Shown: positions 32,709-36,289 of the stretch, piece after piece
Layout: each line of letters starts with the position of its first letter
Position numbering within the stretch: position 1 is the first letter of the stretch
Assembly: GCA_020073185.1 (NCBI GenBank)
Contig: JAIQFT010000042.1
Coordinates: forward strand, 1-36,289
DNA: 36,289 nucleotides
DNA from: Terriglobia bacterium
GTDB taxonomy: Bacteria > Acidobacteriota > Terriglobia > Terriglobales > Acidobacteriaceae
Direction of reading: 5' to 3'
Made by a program: the position numbers and the translations under genes
The notes under the pieces: generated by a model
Database searches by the model: none
Told to the model about the DNA's origin: nothing
Seen by the model: the letters and a program-made list of their open reading frames with translations, nothing else

Positions 32709-34364
32709 ATGTTTAACGAGCACATCCTCTCCATCATCCTGTTCACGCCCATGGTGGGCGCATTCATTCTCCTGTTCGTTCCCAAGGAGAACAAGAATGC
32801 CATCCGCTGGCTGGCGAATATCTTCGCGCTCGTCGGGCTGGCGGTGTCCATCCCGCTGATCCCCTTGTTCTGGGCGGTGAAAGATCAGCCGGGGTTTAAG
32901 TTTCTCGAAGGAACTCCCAACAACTGGATCCCCTCTATCGGCGCCGGTTATAACCTGGGCATCGATGGCATCAGCTTTCTGCTGATTCTCCTCACCACGC
33001 TGCTGGGATTCATCTCCATCCTCTCGTCGTGGAATGCGATCCAGGAACGCGTGAAGGAGTACTACATCTGGTTCCTGCTGCTGCAGACGGGTATGCTCGG
33101 CGTCTTCATGGCGCTGGATATGTTCCTGTTCTTCGTCTTCTGGGAAGCCATGCTGGTGCCGATGTACCTGCTGATCGGTATCTGGGGCGGGCCGCGCAAG
33201 CTCTACGCGGCGATTAAGTTTTTCCTGTACACATTGTTCGGCTCGGTGCTGATGCTGCTGGGCATCTTGTTCCTCTACTTCCACCACCACACCGTCACCG
33301 GCGTATACAGCTTCAGCATTCCTGAGCTGTACAAGACGGCGCCGCAGATCACGGGCACGGCCGCCATCGTGCTGTTCTTTGCCTTCTTCATCGGATTTGC
33401 CATCAAGGTGCCGATGTTTCCGTTCCATACCTGGCTGCCCGACGCGCACGTGGAGGCGCCCACTGCAGGCTCGGTGATCCTGGCGGGCGTCCTGCTGAAG
33501 ATGGGAACGTACGGCCTTATCCGCTTCTCGCTGCCGTTCTTCCCCGGCGTGGCCATGCATCCCAAGGTGCGGCTGTTCGTGGTTGCGCTGTCTATCATTG
33601 GCATCATCTATGGTGCGCTTGTCTCGCTGATGCAGAAGGATATGAAGAAGCTGGTGGCGTACAGTTCGGTCAGTCACCTCGGCTTCTGCACGCTGGGAAT
33701 TTTCGTGGCGAACCAGGCGGGTATCGTGGGGTCGGTGATACAGCAGATCAACCACGGGATTTCGACCGGAGCGCTGTTCTTGATTGTCGGCATTCTTTAC
33801 GAGCGGCGGCACACGCGCGAGATCAGCGAATACGGCGGCATATCCAACGTCATGCCGGTGTACGCCACCATCACCATGATCATGTTCCTCTCCTCCATGG
33901 GACTGCCGCTGCTCAATGGGTTCATCGGCGAGTTCACCATCCTGCAAGGAACGTTTATCGAGAGCAAGGTGTGGGCGGCGTGGGCGGTGCCGGGAGTCGT
34001 CCTGGCGGCGGCCTACCTGCTGTGGCTCTACCAGCGGGTGTACTTTGGGCCGGTCACCAATCCGAAAAATGAGAAGCTGCAGGACCTGACGCCGCGCGAA
34101 ATCCTTACCTTCGCTCCGCTGATCGCCGCCGCGCTGTTCATCGGCATTTATCCCAAGCCGATGTTCCAGATTCTCCAGCAGCCGGTGGCGCAGTTGGTGC
34201 AGACAGTGCGCCCCAATGAAGCCAAGACGGTGATGGCAACCCAACCGCTGGTGACCCCCGTCACGGCGGCGAGTGAGGCGGTTCCGGCGCGCAAACCGGC
34301 CGCTCCGGCGAAAACAAGTTCGAAGCCCCTGCCTGCCGCGGTTGCGGCGGTCAGGTCGAATTAG
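32709..34364 (+). CDS. nuoM: NADH-quinone oxidoreductase subunit M
   Basis: A 551-aa antiporter-like subunit. Signatures are YNLGIDGISFLLILLTTLL, FFVFWEAMLVPMYLLIGIWG (conserved Glu of TM5), IKVPMFPFHTWLPDAHVEAP, GSVILAGVLLKMGTYGLIRF and KKLVAYSSVSHLGFCTLGIF. After the last helix there is a low-complexity Ala/Pro/Lys-rich tail of about 40 residues (EAVPARKPAAPAKTSSKPLP), unusual for NuoM and similar in style to the NuoC extension. The nuoN start follows 12 bp later. Confidence 0.97.
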   Translation: MFNEHILSIILFTPMVGAFILLFVPKENKNAIRWLANIFALVGLAVSIPLIPLFWAVKDQPGFKFLEGTPNNWIPSIGAGYNLGIDGISFLLILLTTLLGFISILSSWNAIQERVKEYYIWFLLLQTGMLGVFMALDMFLFFVFWEAMLVPMYLLIGIWGGPRKLYAAIKFFLYTLFGSVLMLLGILFLYFHHHTVTGVYSFSIPELYKTAPQITGTAAIVLFFAFFIGFAIKVPMFPFHTWLPDAHVEAPTAGSVILAGVLLKMGTYGLIRFSLPFFPGVAMHPKVRLFVVALSIIGIIYGALVSLMQKDMKKLVAYSSVSHLGFCTLGIFVANQAGIVGSVIQQINHGISTGALFLIVGILYERRHTREISEYGGISNVMPVYATITMIMFLSSMGLPLLNGFIGEFTILQGTFIESKVWAAWAVPGVVLAAAYLLWLYQRVYFGPVTNPKNEKLQDLTPREILTFAPLIAAALFIGIYPKPMFQILQQPVAQLVQTVRPNEAKTVMATQPLVTPVTAASEAVPARKPAAPAKTSSKPLPAAVAAVRSN

Positions 34365-34376
34365 GGGAAGCTACTA

Positions 34377-35930
34377 GTGCCTACCTCATTTTTTACCGGC
34401 ACCGATTACGCGCTGTCGCTGCCCATGATCCTGCTCTCGTTGTTCGGGCTGGGCGTGCTGATCATTGACCTGATGCTGCCCGCCGAATGGAAGCGCTGGA
34501 ACGCCGTCACCGCGCTTATCGGTCTGGGCTTTTCAACGGCAGCGGTGCTGCGCATTCACCTCGGCCACTTCGCCGACGGGCGGCCGCTGGTCGGCAGTTT
34601 CGCGTACCTATCCAACGTCGGCGGGCAGGTGGTCGGCTCGGTGTTGATGGACGGGTTCTCCATTTATTTCTTCTACCTGTTCCTGCTCGGCGCTGCCATC
34701 GCCATCTTGATGTCGGCGCACTACCTGGAGATCGAGCACGAGCACCACGGCGAGTTCTACGCGCTCATCCTGTTTTCCGTCGTCGGCATGATGTGCATGG
34801 CCAGCGGCTACGATCTGGTGCTGCTGTTCATCGGCCTGGAACTGATGGCCATCTCCACCTACGTTCTCGTCGGTTTTCTGCGGCGCGATAAGCGGTCGAA
34901 CGAGGCCGCGCTGAAGTACCTGCTGCTGGGCGCGTTCTCCAGCGGCATCTTCGCTTATGGTCTTTCGCTGCTCTACGGACTCTCCGGCAGCACCAACCTG
35001 CAGGTGATTGCGCAGGCGCTGCAGCGGCACTACAGCACGAATCCCAAGGACCCGATCGCAATCGTCGCCATGGTCACCACCGCGACCGGCCTGCTGTTCA
35101 AGGTCGCCGCCGTGCCATTCCATCAGTGGGCGCCCGATGCCTATGAAGGCGCGCCGACCAGCGTCACCGGCTACATGTCGGTGGCCGTCAAGTCCGCGGC
35201 CTGGGCGATGCTGCTGCGCATCTTTCTCTGGGGCCTCTATCCGCTGCGCCCGGTGTACCTTCCGCTGCTGGTATTCGTTGCCGTCGCCACCATGACCGGC
35301 GGCAACTTCGCCGCGCTGACGCAGAACAACCTCAAGCGCCTGCTGGCCTACAGTTCCATTTCGCACGTCGGATACATGCTGCTCGGCCTGATTGCGAGCG
35401 ACAACATCACCAACAAGACCGGCATTCAGGGCATCCTCGTGTACCTGTTGGTGTACACCTTCATGAACCTGGGCGCGTTCGCGGTCGTCACGTCGCTGCG
35501 GCGGCGCGACATCATCGGCGACGAAATCGACGACATCGCCGGCCTCTACTTTAAGGCGCCGACCGAGGCCGTGCTCATGCTGCTGTTCCTGTTGTCGCTG
35601 GCCGGAATTCCGCCGCTGGCGGGCTTCTACGGCAAGTACTTCATCTTCCTCAGCCTGATCCAGACCCAGCACTATGTGCTCGCCAGCCTGGCCGTGCTGT
35701 ACGCGGTGCTCGGGCTCTATTACTACATGCGAATTGGCAGCGCCATGTTTATGCGCCCAGCCACCGATCCCGAGCCGGTGGTGATCAGCCCTGGCATGCA
35801 GGTGGCGCTCGGAGTGACCGCGATCGGCACCGTCGGCATCGGAATTTTCCCGGAGTTCTTCATCCGCGCCGCCGGCTTGGCGCTCGGCGTCCAGCAGGCG
35901 GGAACTTCGTTGCTCAGCTTCCTGCGGTAA
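34377..35930 (+). CDS. nuoN: NADH-quinone oxidoreductase subunit N
   Basis: A 517-aa antiporter-like subunit, the last of the cluster. Signatures are MASGYDLVLLFIGLELMAIS, YLLLGAFSSGIFAYGLSLLYG, FKVAAVPFHQWAPDAYEGAP, LTQNNLKRLLAYSSISHVGYM and LLSLAGIPPLAGFYGKYFIF. It starts with GTG at 34377, with GGGGAAG upstream. A strong terminator follows. Confidence 0.97.
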   Translation: MPTSFFTGTDYALSLPMILLSLFGLGVLIIDLMLPAEWKRWNAVTALIGLGFSTAAVLRIHLGHFADGRPLVGSFAYLSNVGGQVVGSVLMDGFSIYFFYLFLLGAAIAILMSAHYLEIEHEHHGEFYALILFSVVGMMCMASGYDLVLLFIGLELMAISTYVLVGFLRRDKRSNEAALKYLLLGAFSSGIFAYGLSLLYGLSGSTNLQVIAQALQRHYSTNPKDPIAIVAMVTTATGLLFKVAAVPFHQWAPDAYEGAPTSVTGYMSVAVKSAAWAMLLRIFLWGLYPLRPVYLPLLVFVAVATMTGGNFAALTQNNLKRLLAYSSISHVGYMLLGLIASDNITNKTGIQGILVYLLVYTFMNLGAFAVVTSLRRRDIIGDEIDDIAGLYFKAPTEAVLMLLFLLSLAGIPPLAGFYGKYFIFLSLIQTQHYVLASLAVLYAVLGLYYYMRIGSAMFMRPATDPEPVVISPGMQVALGVTAIGTVGIGIFPEFFIRAAGLALGVQQAGTSLLSFLR

Positions 35931-36049
35931 GTTCCCTCACCACGGAGGCACGGAGACGCGGAGTCAAGAGAAGCTCAGAACCCCGGTACAATGCCGGGGT
36001 TCTCGTTTTCCGCTGGAAACTGGAAACCCGAAACTGGAAACTAGTACAA
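35931..36049. repeat. Post-nuo spacer with dispersed repeat words
   Basis: Begins with CACCACGGAGGCACGGAGAC and GCGGAG (about 35938-35962), a degenerate CGGAGACA-type repeat of a kind found in many bacterial genomes. The terminator follows, and then GGAAACTGGAAACCCGAAAC and TGGAAACTAG (about 36014-36043), another self-similar word array that runs into the insertion-sequence end. Confidence 0.6.
35977..36009 (+). terminator. Rho-independent terminator of the nuo operon
   Basis: A perfect 10-bp stem AGAACCCCGG/CCGGGGTTCT with a 7-nt loop, followed by CGTTTT. It lies 47 bp after the nuoN stop and is the clearest terminator in the window. Confidence 0.9.
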
Positions 36050-36289
36050 CCGGGAGACCCCCCGGCTCTGGCGGGGAGGCAGTAGAAGTTTGACAGATAC
36101 CGGAGTCCACCGAGGAAATTCCCAAACGTGAGCCGCCAAGCACACGAGAAGGAATTTCAACGATGGACGAGATGGAAAGCCTAAGCCATACCAAGTGGGA
36201 GTGCAAATACCACGTAGTGTTTATCCCGAAGTGCCGACGCAAGGCGCTGTACGGGGAATTGAGGCGGTACCTGGGAGAAGTCTTCCGCA
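36050..36289 (+). mobile_element. IS200/IS605-family element, left part (cut by window edge)
   Basis: A GC-rich imperfect hairpin (about 36058-36076, CCCCCCGGCTCTGGCGGGG) followed by GGCAGTAGAAGTTTGAC precedes a TnpA-type gene. This matches the subterminal hairpin arrangement at the left end of IS200-like elements, which have no terminal inverted repeats. The exact left end cannot be fixed without the right end or an empty site. Confidence 0.72.
36163..36289 (+). CDS. tnpA: IS200/IS605-type transposase TnpA (N-terminal part)
   Basis: The first 42 codons of a Y1 (HUH single-strand) transposase. MDEMESLSHTKWECKYHVVF continues into IPKCRRKALYGELRRYLGEV, the standard beginning of this family. 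The catalytic HUH and Tyr lie beyond the window. AAGGA is located about 11 nt upstream of the ATG; a second Met (MESLSH) is also a common start. Whether the element is intact cannot be seen. Confidence 0.92.
   Translation, partial: MDEMESLSHTKWECKYHVVFIPKCRRKALYGELRRYLGEVFR

Noticed and set aside
32688-34244. A 518-codon frame opposite nuoM
   Set aside because: Antisense shadow of a clear membrane protein; His/Arg/Asp/Gln-rich and without motifs.

Overview
This 36.3 kb window is GC-rich bacterial chromosome. The gene set, the split nuo cluster and the style of the intergenic repeats look most like an Acidobacteriota (Terriglobia/Koribacter-like) genome. That assignment is an inference from gene content and was not tested by search. 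All functions are read from motifs and family resemblance in the translated sequence.

Layout. (1) 1-3.3 kb is accessory DNA on the minus strand. It holds a compact overlapping three-gene cassette (HNH/CTD effector, a 74-aa middle component, a DUF2326-type P-loop ATPase) that matches the ABC-three-component (ABC-3C) conflict-system layout. The ATPase frame is broken close to the window edge. A solitary beta-class DNA methyltransferase follows. The last 44 codons of the methyltransferase are a diverged copy of the 3' end of the next gene, a DUF4097-type secreted protein (3888-4916). The two 135-bp copies differ at 19 positions, and 18 of these changes are silent. This marks the join between the island and the chromosome. 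(2) 3.9-13.3 kb is ordinary chromosome: the DUF4097 protein, pyrF, an RlpA-like protein, two small zinc-ribbon membrane proteins (one with PspC), a TPR protein, an alpha/beta hydrolase, a conserved unknown, aroA and a secreted unknown. (3) 13.6-17.3 kb is an overlapping three-gene redox cassette: a gluconate-2-dehydrogenase-subunit-3-like protein, a GMC oxidoreductase and a thiamine-diphosphate enzyme. (4) 17.4-24.7 kb holds a TrmJ-like tRNA methyltransferase, tRNA-Lys(UUU), a two-gene 2-hydroxyacyl-CoA-dehydratase-type activator/HgdB-like system and lysS. (5) 24.9-35.9 kb is a respiratory complex I operon, nuoA-C-D-H-I-J-K-L-M-N. nuoB is missing between A and C, nuoE/F/G are absent, and a small low-GC segment with two overlapping small ORFs sits between nuoK and nuoL. 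A strong terminator follows nuoN. (6) The right edge enters an IS200/IS605-type element.

A theme across the window is the intergenic DNA. It is full of short, self-similar, degenerate repeat words of several families, plus hairpins. Some of these families appear to have entered coding sequence in frame. pyrF carries about 27 extra codons that resemble a spacer repeat, and the DUF4097 gene carries two inserts that read a dispersed repeat of the GTCATYCYGAGCG type. These in-frame insertions, the chimeric methyltransferase and the damaged ABC-3C system are the most unusual observations.

How the genes work together. The nuo genes encode the membrane arm and the quinone-side connecting subunits of an energy-conserving dehydrogenase, which must obtain NuoB and an electron-input module from elsewhere. 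lysS diverges from nuoA across a shared intergenic promoter region and charges the kind of tRNA encoded at 18.3 kb. The GMC/TPP cassette probably forms one oxidation pathway of unknown substrate.
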